In this document: positions 1 through 41,104 of the stretch, in pieces
Layout: each line of letters starts with the position of its first letter
Position numbering within the stretch: position 1 is the stretch's first letter
Origin: Paulinella micropora
Lineage: Eukaryota > Cercozoa > Imbricatea > Euglyphida
Length of the DNA stretch: 41,104 nucleotides
Reading direction: 5' to 3'
NCBI GenBank assembly: GCA_009731375.1
Contig: BJOX01000212.1
Coordinates: forward strand, 247,901-289,004
Made by a program: the position numbers and the translations under genes
Notes under the pieces: model-generated
The model's database searches: none
The model's input: the letters and a program-made list of their open reading frames with translations, nothing else
Told to the model about the DNA's origin: nothing

Positions 1-606
1 TGTTTTTGTTTGAGGTACCCGTTGTGATATGAAGTCGTAGAGATATCTTTCAAATTTCGCTACTGCTTCGTCACACGACAAGCGTTTGATGAGAGAGGAG
101 GGGAGGATGAGAGGGAGTGCGGATTGGAGTTCTTCTTCAATGCCTTTCCATTTGCTTGGTGTTGATGGCAATATAGGCGTTTCTTCTTTCGGTTGGTTCT
201 TTCGGGGCACTTCTTGTCCGATGGACGAAATGAGAGTATGTCTCGGCGTCAACACAGTGGGTGGAATCCAGGTTGATAATGCCGGGTGGCGACTTGTAGT
301 CCGGATGGACGTGCGCTTTTGGACTCTTCTTTTCGAGGAGGGCCGAAAGATCTTCGTAAGGGTGAACATGAGCAAAATCTTCTCCAAGGGGTTCAGCCGG
401 TGCAGAGCACGCACTGGGAGGGTGACGGCGGCCACTCCGGAGGAATAGCGGTGCGTCGGTAAGTTTTCGCATGTAGTTTTTGTAACTTACGGCTTAACTT
501 AGGGGAAGCAAGCCTCTTTGTGTAAGCCAGGATTGTCAGCCCAAGAAGAAAAAGGAGAAAGGTTTGGTTGCCGCGCTTTATCGCCGCGACGGGGTCACAT
601 ATGGAT
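1..606 (+). repeat. Dispersed family A, 3' portion, and flank
   Basis: Bases 95-395 match 29040-29345 (for example GGATTGGAGTTCTTCTTC and GGGTGGAATCC). The rest (400-606) is single-copy within the window. Open frames exist on both strands but none is recognisable and the two copies do not show third-position bias. Coding status unknown. Confidence 0.7.
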
Positions 607-687
607 GAGATGTCGCAAAGGAATGTAGTCCTTGCAAAGGAACGCAGTCTCACATCAAACAGTAATTTCTGTACTGTGCATGTGTCC

Positions 688-692
<5 letters not shown>
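607..692 (+). repeat. Family A head fragment
   Basis: Starts with GAGATGTCGCAAAGGAATG and runs to GTGCATGTGTCC, then GATA array. Same fragment heads the copies at 20.9, 22.8, 27.8 and 28.7 kb. Confidence 0.85.
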
Positions 693-732
<40 letters not shown>

Positions 733-898
733 TATAGATAGATAGATAGATAACAATAGAGCCAATCTTCACACCCGGTATGAAAAATACATAACATACA
801 TAACATACATACATAAACACATATAACATACATAAAGACCTGCTTGAAACACACACACACATACATATAAAATATGGATAGGTAGGTAGGTAGGTAGG

Positions 899-937
<39 letters not shown>

Positions 938-1109
938 CAATAGAGCCAATCTTCACACCCGGTATGAAAAATACATAACATACATAACATACATAACATA
1001 CATACATAACACATATAACATACATAAAGACCGTTTGAAATACACACACACATACATATAAAATATGGATAGGTAGGTAGGTAGGTAGGTAGGTAGGTAG
1101 GTAGGTAGG

Positions 1110-1184
<75 letters not shown>

Positions 1185-1363
1185 AAATAGAGCCAATCTT
1201 CACACCCGGTATGAAAAATACATAACATACATAACATACATAACATACATACATAACACACATAACATACATAAAGACCTGTTTGAAACACACACACACA
1301 CATACATGTAAAATATGGATAGGCAGGTGGGTAGGTAGGTAGGTAGGTAGATAGATAGATAAG

Positions 1364-1411
<48 letters not shown>

Positions 1412-1545
1412 CAGATAGATAGATAGATAAAAATAGAGCTAATCTTCACACCCGGTATGAAAAACACATAACATACATAACATACATAACATACATACAT
1501 AACACACATATAACATACATAAAGACCTGCTTGAAAATTTAAGGC
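693..1545 (-). repeat. Higher-order array of 4 units with GATA, GGTA and (ACAT)n
   Basis: Units begin near 758, 941, 1189 and 1435 (periods about 183, 248 and 246 bp). On the minus strand each unit holds CAAGCAGGTCTTTATG, like the exon R donor border, then an ATGT-rich stretch, then a block reading IPGVKIGSI and TATC array. VKIGSI could be a shard of the next family block (QIGDVVERHL in yeast), but there is no clear acceptor, so that is speculation. Confidence 0.8.
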
Positions 1546-1608
1546 CGTATTTCACGCCAGAGCTACGTTTAATCACGGCCGAAGCGCCTATTGAAATGGT
1601 AGATAGAC

Positions 1609-1640
<32 letters not shown>

Positions 1641-1774
1641 CGATAGATAGATAGATAAATAGATAGATAGATAAATAGATAGATAGATAGATGGATAGAT
1701 AGATAGATAGGTAGATAGATAGACAGAACTACGTTTGATCACGGCCGAAGCGCCTACTAAAATGGTACATAGAC

Positions 1775-1824
<50 letters not shown>

Positions 1825-1832
1825 ATAGATAA

Positions 1833-1913
<81 letters not shown>

Positions 1914-1968
1914 CAGATAGAACTACGTTTGATCACGGCCGAAACACCTATTAAAATGGTAGATAGAC

Positions 1969-2014
<46 letters not shown>

Positions 2015-2180
2015 GCAGATAGATAGATAGATAGAACTACGTTTGATCACGACCGAAGCACCTATTAAAATGGTAGATAGATAGATAGATAGATAGACAG
2101 ATAGATAGATAGACAGATAGAACTACGTTTGATCACGGCCGAAGCGCCCATTAAAATGATAGACAGGTAGACAGATAGAC

Positions 2181-2227
<47 letters not shown>

Positions 2228-2300
2228 CAGATAGACAGATAACCGATAACGGCCAAAGTCCCGCTGATATCGGTTTGATATACTAGCAACAAAAAAAATA
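1546..2300 (-). repeat. Exon R higher-order array, left block
   Basis: Shards near 1562, 1729, 1921, 2034 and 2121, plus a degenerate one near 2237. Each reads GASAVIK(R) and lies between GATA tracts with GACA variants. Compared with exon R the changes are synonymous (GGT/GGC, GCA/GCT, GTA/GTG). The end is AAAC|GTAG rather than CAG|GT. Confidence 0.88.
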
Positions 2301-2391
2301 AAGGTCAAACCTGGAAATCATCCACAAAAACTTTCACCCAACAAAGCTTCGCGGAAATTTATCGATTTAACGCTGCAACATACATAAAGAC

Positions 2392-27317
<24,926 letters not shown>

Positions 27318-27360
27318 CTACAAACACACACACATACACATATATATATATATATGTACA

Positions 27361-27391
<31 letters not shown>

Positions 27392-27392
<1 letters not shown>

Positions 27393-27434
27393 CTTGGCAT
27401 TGGGTCTTAGTTGCGCCTCGGTCGCTGTTGGACT

Positions 27435-27484
<50 letters not shown>

Positions 27485-27529
27485 ATTGGGTCTTAGTTGC
27501 GCCTCGGTCGCTGTTGGACTTACCTATAT

Positions 27530-27580
<51 letters not shown>

Positions 27581-27660
27581 ATAATATATACATATATATA
27601 TATATACATATACTTAGCATAGGGTCTTGGTTGCGCCTCGTTCACTGTTGGACTTACCTA
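27392..27660 (-). repeat. Three extra copies of RPC1 exon A in (TA)n sequence
   Basis: Copies at 27392-27438, 27483-27524 and 27611-27660, separated by (TA)n. The rightmost copy keeps both borders (TATATAG acceptor and AA|GTATAT donor) and an open frame ([14 protein letters not shown]). It is therefore a candidate alternative exon A rather than an obvious pseudo-exon. The 27.4-kb copy keeps the donor but has lost the AG, and the 27.5-kb copy keeps the acceptor but lost the donor. Confidence 0.7.
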
Positions 27661-28710
<1,050 letters not shown>

Positions 28711-28712
<2 letters not shown>

Positions 28713-29425
28713 GAGATGTCGCAAAGGAATGTAGTCCTTGCAAAGGAACGCAGTTTCACATCAAACAATAATTTGTGTACTGTGCATGTGTCCGGGATGG
28801 GAATCACGGGTAGACTGTGTTCTGGAAAAAGAAGAGGAGGAAGGACGTTGAAGAAAAAGGCAATCTAGGAATGGAGAGTGGGAGGATAAGGAAGAAGAGA
28901 AAGAAAAGGAAGCCGTTAGTCCAAGTGTTTTGAGCACCGTAAGCTTGCGCAAGCTACAATGATGACATTGTGTAAAGGCCTAAACCCCCGAAGGGACCTA
29001 GCCCGGGCTATGCAACACTGGACGGCTATGACGGAATGCAGGATGAGAGATAAGGGGAGGATGAGAGGGAGGGCGGATTGGAGTTCTTCTTCAATGTCTT
29101 TCCATACGCTTGGTGTTGATGGCAAAATCAGGTGCTTTCTTCTTTCGATTGGTTCTTTCGGGGCACTTCTCGGACGAAATGAGAGTATGTCTCGGCGTCA
29201 ACACTGTGGGTGGAATCCGGGTTGACAATGCCGGGTTGTGACTTATAGTCCGGATGGACGTGCACTTTTGGACTCTTCTTTTCCAGGAGGCTCGAAGGAT
29301 CTTCGTAAGGGTGGACATGAGCAAAATCTTCTCCAAGGGGCTTGAAGAAAAAGGCAAAATGGAGAGTGGGGTCTTGAGGAGGACAAGGAAGAAGAGACAG
29401 AAAAGGAAGCCGTTCAAGCCGTTAG
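28711..29425 (+). repeat. Family A, longest copy
   Basis: About 715 bp from the shared head to a tail with internal duplication: the AAGCCGTT-ending segment near 28840-28920 recurs diverged at 29343-29420. Every copy in the window abuts GATA array at its head, which suggests that the array is part of, or the preferred neighbour of, the element. Translation gives no known protein. Confidence 0.8.
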
Positions 29426-29545
<120 letters not shown>

Positions 29546-29853
29546 AATATCGACTAATGTCAGAAAAAAGGAGCTTCTGATTTCGTCAACCAGGAAGTCT
29601 GTGGGTAAAGTATTAACCCCATGCCCAGCTAAGCCGTGATGCTTGCACGGAAGGGACTGATACAGGCAATACCAAAGCTCCCTAGTACCAGGCGGGGCCA
29701 GGGCTCGTTCCATAAGCGCCCCTTCCAGAACGAGCTCCCACCTCCATTACAGAGGACCCAGTAAACAGATGGAGTTTCGAGACTGTTCGCCAGTCTAGTA
29801 TAAACCGACAGAGCACTGTGGGTTTATTCCGGGCTCAACAAGCGAGAAAGGGC
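29546..29853 (+). repeat. Element C, short copy
   Basis: Ends at GAAAGGGC, where GATA array takes over; the long copy shows what lay beyond. Confidence 0.85.
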
Positions 29854-29945
<92 letters not shown>

Positions 29946-29993
29946 GGATGGATGAGACAGAGAGATAGATAAGATAGACAGATAGATATGTTT
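29854..29993 (+). repeat. GATA array
   Basis: Between elements C and D. Confidence 0.93.
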
Positions 29994-30192
29994 AATGTTT
30001 AATCTATGGGCGTGGCTTAGCTTGAAAAGCCATGGCCTCCTATACTACCCCCGGACAAGAACTTTCAGCACCGCCCAAGCTGCACACCAACCACTGTCTC
30101 GCTGTGGTTGGTGTCTGTGCCCAGTTCAAGCCGAAAGGTAGCCGAGCCCTTTTGAACTATACGGGACAACACTAGAACACTCCCCAGGAGCG
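29994..30192 (+). repeat. Element D copy running into the big gap
   Basis: About 199 bp almost identical to 39618-39814, including the perfect 9-bp hairpin ACCAACCAC / GTGGTTGGT. The N run starts exactly where the other copy continues. Confidence 0.88.
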
Positions 30193-30819
30193 NNNNNNNN
30201 NNNNNNNNNNNNNNNNNNNNNNNNNNNNNNNNNNNNNNNNNNNNNNNNNNNNNNNNNNNNNNNNNNNNNNNNNNNNNNNNNNNNNNNNNNNNNNNNNNNN
30301 NNNNNNNNNNNNNNNNNNNNNNNNNNNNNNNNNNNNNNNNNNNNNNNNNNNNNNNNNNNNNNNNNNNNNNNNNNNNNNNNNNNNNNNNNNNNNNNNNNNN
30401 NNNNNNNNNNNNNNNNNNNNNNNNNNNNNNNNNNNNNNNNNNNNNNNNNNNNNNNNNNNNNNNNNNNNNNNNNNNNNNNNNNNNNNNNNNNNNNNNNNNN
30501 NNNNNNNNNNNNNNNNNNNNNNNNNNNNNNNNNNNNNNNNNNNNNNNNNNNNNNNNNNNNNNNNNNNNNNNNNNNNNNNNNNNNNNNNNNNNNNNNNNNN
30601 NNNNNNNNNNNNNNNNNNNNNNNNNNNNNNNNNNNNNNNNNNNNNNNNNNNNNNNNNNNNNNNNNNNNNNNNNNNNNNNNNNNNNNNNNNNNNNNNNNNN
30701 NNNNNNNNNNNNNNNNNNNNNNNNNNNNNNNNNNNNNNNNNNNNNNNNNNNNNNNNNNNNNNNNNNNNNNNNNNNNNNNNNNNNNNNNNNNNNNNNNNNN
30801 NNNNNNNNNNNNNNNNNNN
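30193..30819. other. Assembly gap, 627 N
   Basis: Starts inside element D and ends in GATA array; the odd size suggests an estimated gap. Confidence 0.98.
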
Positions 30820-32372
<1,553 letters not shown>

Positions 32373-32411
32373 CTCCCATAGTATTTCCTTGTCAACGAGT
32401 TTGCGCTTGAC
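32373..32411 (-). CDS. Unidentified gene, exon u6
   Basis: Acceptor CTCTTTCTCTTAG after a sense CT tract, [13 protein letters not shown] in phase 0, donor GGGAG|GTCTATC. Follows u5 in phase. Whether it ends the gene or leads on into RPC1 exon A (also phase 0) cannot be told because of the 627-N gap. Confidence 0.68.
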
Positions 32412-32424
32412 CTAAGAGAAAGAG

Positions 32425-32475
<51 letters not shown>

Positions 32476-32559
32476 GAGGAGGAGGAAGAGGGGGAGGAGG
32501 AGGAGGAGGAGGAGGAGGAGGAGNNNNNNNNNNGAGAGAGAGAGAGAGAGAGAGAGAGA

Positions 32560-32618
<59 letters not shown>

Positions 32619-32620
32619 CT
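32412..32620 (+). repeat. (GA)n/(GGA)n with 10-N gap
   Basis: Gap at 32524-32533. The sense strand is a CT tract upstream of exon u6. Confidence 0.93.
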
Positions 32621-32639
32621 ATCGCGTCTTCCTTACAGC

Positions 32640-32785
32640 TTGTAATTAATTCCGTTAGGCTGCGCATCCACTTTTTGCCAACTTTTCCGTCCGGACACTA
32701 CAGGATATAATAAATAATTAATGTCGATAGGTTGCGCGCCAATTTTTTTGCCAATAGACCCCGTCCGGATACTGTGTTCATATAA
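32640..32785. repeat. Diverged tandem duplication of about 80 bp
   Basis: TTAGGCTGCGCATCC...GTCCGGACACT and TAGGTTGCGCGCCAA...GTCCGGATACT. Confidence 0.75.
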
Positions 32786-32836
32786 AACATACATACATAC
32801 ATACATACATACATACATACATACATACATACATAC

Positions 32837-32881
32837 CTGTAGTTTTAAAAAATGCTCTGGGGATTCAATAGTGAACACAGC
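32837..32881 (-). CDS. Unidentified gene, exon u5
   Basis: Acceptor ATATATAG, 15 codons [15 protein letters not shown] in phase 0, donor CTACAG|GTATGT. Confidence 0.68.
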
Positions 32882-33855
<974 letters not shown>

Positions 33856-33954
33856 CAACTATCTATCTTTCTATCTATCTGTCTATCTATCCATCCATCC
33901 ATCCATTCATCCATCCATCCATGCATTCATCTATCCATCCATCTCTCTATCTCT

Positions 33955-34022
<68 letters not shown>

Positions 34023-34139
34023 ATATTTCCGCGCCTTGGGTTTTTCCCATCCCCAATCCAAATCCCTTTGCTTCAAGCTATCCTCCTGCGTAGCTCGTTG
34101 CTCTTTTGCGATTTATCGCTCCTGTGCAGTCAAAAATTG
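33856..34139 (+). repeat. (TATC)/(CATC) array and flank of inverted family A
   Basis: + strand TATC to 34023, then about 115 bp unassigned. Confidence 0.85.
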
Positions 34140-34490
34140 GACTAATCTTCCTCTAGTCCGTATTGGTGACTGCATTCCATCATAGCCGTCCAGTGTTGCA
34201 TAGCCCGGGCTAGGTCCCTGCGGGGGTTTAGGCCTCATACAATGTCATCATTGTAGCTTGCGCAAGCTTACGGTGCTCAAAACACTTGAACTAACGGCTT
34301 CCTTTTCTTTCTCTTCTTCCTTATCCTCCCACTCTTCCTAGATTGCCTTTTTCTTCAACGTCCTTCCTCTTCTTTTTCCAGAACACAGTCTACCCGTGAT
34401 TCCCATCCCGGACACATGCACAGTACACAAATTATTGTTTGATGTGAAACTGCGTTCCTTTGCAAGGACTACATTCCTTTGCGACATCTC
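34140..34490 (-). repeat. Family A copy, inverted
   Basis: Reverse complement of 28711-29050. Its head again abuts the array, here read as (ATCT)n on the + strand, so array and element inverted together. Confidence 0.88.
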
Positions 34491-34568
<78 letters not shown>

Positions 34569-34569
<1 letters not shown>

Positions 34570-34632
34570 AGCTGGTGGCAGGGTGGAATGGATGCCTATG
34601 TCTTCGGATATGCAACGCTGATAGACCAAACA
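34569..34632 (-). repeat. Family B copy, inverted
   Basis: Inverted copy 80 bp from the inverted family A copy, so A, array and B are inverted as one block. Confidence 0.85.
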
Positions 34633-34680
34633 CATCTATCTATCTATCTATTCATCTATCTATCTATCTATCTATCCATA

Positions 34681-34720
<40 letters not shown>

Positions 34721-34763
34721 CATCTCTCTCTCTCTCTCTCTCTCTCTCCCTCCCTGCCTCCCT

Positions 34764-34807
<44 letters not shown>

Positions 34808-34883
34808 CTATCTATCCGTCCGTCCGTCCATCCATCCATCCATCCATCCATCTAAATCTTTCTATCTATCTATATTTTCCCAC
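34633..34883 (+). repeat. (TATC), (CT), (CATC) array
   Basis: Pyrimidine strand on +; lies downstream of exon u4's donor. Confidence 0.92.
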
Positions 34884-34933
34884 CTCATTTTTTTCGTCCG
34901 CTTGCACAGCACTCGCCACCAACAACGCATGGC
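34884..34933 (-). CDS. Unidentified gene, exon u4
   Basis: Acceptor TATATAG, GC plus [16 protein letters not shown], donor GAG|GTGGGA. In this frame the neighbouring shards differ mostly at third positions (GCG/GCA, GCT/GCA, GTG/GTA), which supports coding; the other open frame would need many replacements. Confidence 0.72.
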
Positions 34934-34934
34934 C

Positions 34935-35006
<72 letters not shown>

Positions 35007-35111
35007 CATATAAAATATATATAATATTATATATATGTATAATATACATACATATATATATAATATATACAAACATAGTGCTTGTACTGCAATTGCCACC
35101 AACGCATGGAC

Positions 35112-35161
<50 letters not shown>

Positions 35162-35340
35162 AAATAAATACATACATATATATATATACATACAAACATA
35201 GTGCTTGTACTGCCATAGCCACCAACAACGCATATATATATACATATATATATATATTTATAATAAATACATACATATATATATATATATACATACAAAC
35301 ATAGTGTTTGTACTACAATTGCCACCGACAACGCATGGCC

Positions 35341-35372
<32 letters not shown>

Positions 35373-35378
35373 TATATG

Positions 35379-35412
<34 letters not shown>

Positions 35413-35523
35413 TGTATGTATGTATGCATATGTATACATACATACATGCATACATACATACATACATACATACATACATACATAGTGCTTGTACTGCAAT
35501 TGCCACCAACAACGCATGGCATA

Positions 35524-35577
<54 letters not shown>

Positions 35578-35648
35578 CATACATACATACATACATACAT
35601 ATACATAGATACATAGATACATACATACATACATACATACATACATAC
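34934..35648 (-). repeat. Exon u4 shards in (TA)n and (ATGT)n
   Basis: Shards at 35076-35114, 35195-35234, 35300-35342 and 35482-35522 ([12 protein letters not shown]). One lacks exactly three bases. TA and ATGT tracts between. Confidence 0.9.
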
Positions 35649-35773
35649 CTCGGTAAGTAGCCAAGTGTTGTTGCGCTTGATTTTGCGTTTGGCCGGACTC
35701 GTCCGCGTTGCCTTTACTTTCCGTTTCCGCGCCGGCCTGGTCAGCTGGCTCGGCCCAGAGCAAGACATCCGGC
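35649..35773 (-). CDS. Unidentified gene, exon u3
   Basis: 125 nt. Acceptor GTCGATAG, G, 41 codons, G, donor CGAG|GTATGT (canonical). Reads [20 protein letters not shown] then [20 protein letters not shown] and R. A polar, Q-rich segment, probably a linker. Another frame is also open; this one is chosen because phases match u2 and u4. Confidence 0.72.
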
Positions 35774-35789
35774 CTATCGACATATATCT

Positions 35790-36299
<510 letters not shown>

Positions 36300-36581
36300 A
36301 GAAATCTCCAAGTTGCCATCCCTTCCTCCTGTACTACCTACGTTATATATATATATGTATATATATATACATATATATATAATATATATATCACATATAT
36401 ATATTATATATATATATATATCAAGTTGCCATCCCTTGCTCCTGTACTACCTACGTGACAAAATTATATATTTTTATATAAACAAATATATACATATATA
36501 TATATCAAGTTGTCTTCCCTTGCTCCTGTACTACCTACGTGACCATATTATATATATATATATACATATATATATGTATAT

Positions 36582-36630
<49 letters not shown>

Positions 36631-36672
36631 AAGTTGTCATGCCTTGCTCCTGTACTACCTACGTGACCATAT

Positions 36673-36706
<34 letters not shown>

Positions 36707-36918
36707 CATATATATACGCCAACTTGCTATCCTTTGCTCCTGTACTACCTACGTGACCACATTATATATATATATATATATATACAAATATATATATATA
36801 TATATATATATGTATAGTTGCCATCCTTTGCTCCTGTACCACCTACGTGACCACATTATATATATATATATATATATCAATCTACCATCCGTTGCTCTTG
36901 GACTACCTACGTGACAAC

Positions 36919-36959
<41 letters not shown>

Positions 36960-36964
36960 TACAC
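36300..36964 (-). repeat. Exon u2 shards in (TA)n
   Basis: Seven shards (near 36314, 36424, 36510, 36631, 36720, 36817, 36885) reading VQEQ(G/R)MAT, between TA tracts. Confidence 0.88.
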
Positions 36965-36993
36965 CAAGTTGCCATCCCTTGCTCCTGTACCCC
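36965..36993 (-). CDS. Unidentified gene, exon u2
   Basis: Acceptor [18 protein letters not shown] plus TG, donor TTG|GTGTAT. TG joins G of exon u3 to make Trp. Of eight copies of this block it is the one with both splice sites. Confidence 0.6.
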
Positions 36994-37448
<455 letters not shown>

Positions 37449-37514
37449 CTTTAGATGAGTATCAAGCAAGGGGTGACAAAACGAGATAGTATCATTAAGT
37501 TCATCAGGGACATC
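37449..37514 (-). CDS. Unidentified gene, exon u1
   Basis: Acceptor TATCTTTTTAG, 22 codons in phase 0 ([18 protein letters not shown] then THLK), donor AAAG|GTATCT. Protein family not recognised. Shards of the 5' half follow in the neighbouring array. Confidence 0.7.
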
Positions 37515-38075
<561 letters not shown>

Positions 38076-38087
38076 GATGGATAGATG

Positions 38088-38184
<97 letters not shown>

Positions 38185-38454
38185 GTAGGTAGGTAGGTAG
38201 ATGGTTAGATGGGTAGGTAGGTAGGTAGGTAGATAGGTAGGTAGGTATGTAGGTAGGTAGGTAGGTAGGTAGGTAGATAGATAGGTAGGTGGGTAGGAAG
38301 ATAGGTAGGTAGGTAGGTAGGTAAGTAGGTAGGTAGGTAGGTAGGTAGATAGGTAGGTAGATATGGTAGGTAGGTAGGTAGGTAGGTAGGTAGGTAGGTA
38401 GGTAGGTAGATAGGTAGGTAGGTAGGAAGGTAGATAGGTAGGTAGGTAGGTAGG

Positions 38455-38547
<93 letters not shown>

Positions 38548-38548
38548 G
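38076..38548 (+). repeat. GATA/GGTA array
   Basis: GGTA-rich core 38183-38456. Confidence 0.95.
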
Positions 38549-38716
38549 CAATGTTTTATGAGCAGGCGCGCGAGGCTTTGCATTCATCCAGCGTCTATAT
38601 ACATATATAATATATAATATATATATATATTTTTATGTATGTATGTATGTATGTATGTATGTATGTATGTATGTATGCTTTATGAGGCACGCGAGGCTTG
38701 GCACTCATCCAGCGTG

Positions 38717-38787
<71 letters not shown>

Positions 38788-38859
38788 CTTTATACATAAT
38801 ATGTATGTATCCATGTATGTATGTTTTATGAGGCACGCGAGGCTTGGCACTCATCCAGC

Positions 38860-38865
<6 letters not shown>
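38549..38865. repeat. Three copies of a 40-bp block in ATGT and TA tracts
   Basis: Copies at 38549-38596, 38676-38718 and 38821-38863 (GCGAGGCTTGGCACTCATCC-like). The + strand has AG before and GT after the shared part (AREALHSSS); the minus strand has TATATAG before it. Probably another exon shard, strand undecided. Confidence 0.6.
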
Positions 38866-39520
<655 letters not shown>

Positions 39521-39543
39521 AGATAGATAGATAGATAGATAGG

Positions 39544-39615
<72 letters not shown>
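39521..39615 (+). repeat. GATA array
   Basis: Abuts element D. Confidence 0.93.

Positions 39616-41104
<1,489 letters not shown>

Noticed and set aside
86-448. 120-codon frame in family A
   Set aside because: Differences from the 29-kb copy do not favour third positions and the 29-kb copy breaks the frame.

Overview
This is nuclear DNA of an intron-rich eukaryote, not bacterial. About three quarters of it is simple repeat: mostly (GATA)n with GGTA, GACA and GGAT variants, plus (AAT)n, (TA)n, (GA)n, (ATGT)n, pentanucleotide and hexanucleotide tracts. Seven N gaps (six of 10 N, one of 627 N) mark assembly breaks. The lineage cannot be fixed from the sequence; many small phase-consistent exons, a tRNA-headed SINE-like element and foldback elements fit a protist, alga or animal equally well.

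Hidden between the arrays is a recognisable gene on the minus strand: the largest subunit of RNA polymerase III (RPC1/POLR3A). I could place 18 exons, from about 27.3 kb (N-terminus) leftwards to 2.39 kb. They cover roughly the first 400 residues of the family: both zinc sites of the clamp, the PPC.IRPSV block, SNEDDL, WDFLQ, YINSDLPG, QRLKGKGGRFR, NLSGKRVDFS, VISPDPNL, ILTFPE and [11 protein letters not shown]. Where both sides of a junction are visible, the split codons join in frame, usually with GT...AG borders. The rest of the gene must lie left of base 1. A second minus-strand gene that I cannot name has six phase-consistent exons between 37.51 and 32.37 kb.

The most unusual thing here is the architecture of the repeats. 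Beside nearly every exon is a higher-order tandem array whose unit is a shard of that exon (often with one splice site) plus a block of (GATA)n. The shards commonly differ from the present exon at synonymous positions, so they seem to come from a diverged coding lineage of the same gene. Array tracts next to acceptors are oriented so that the pre-mRNA reads UAUC, AUU, CU or UUUGC, all free of AG. The arrays themselves supply many splice sites (GTCTATC donors, CTATCTAG or CTATAG acceptors).

Layout, left to right: dispersed family A (1-692); exon-R, Q and P territory with their arrays (693-6335); exons O and N with a split minisatellite, a 302-bp inverted-repeat element and family G (6336-8344); families E and G, exon M, a foldback element and exon L beside a gap (8345-9745); exon K and its array (10.3-12.5 kb); a non-repetitive island (13.1-13.85 kb); exons J, I, H, G and F (14.67-17.13 kb); element C and exon E with its array and SINE-like copies (17.3-20.7 kb); exon D and C territory with pseudo-exon copies and several short elements (20.9-24.2 kb); family E tandem copies, exons B and A (24.4-27.7 kb); family A, C and D copies and the large gap (27.8-30.8 kb); the second gene (31.9-38.1 kb); and repeats to the end.

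All gene calls rest on reading the translated sequence by eye against remembered family motifs; no search or alignment was run.
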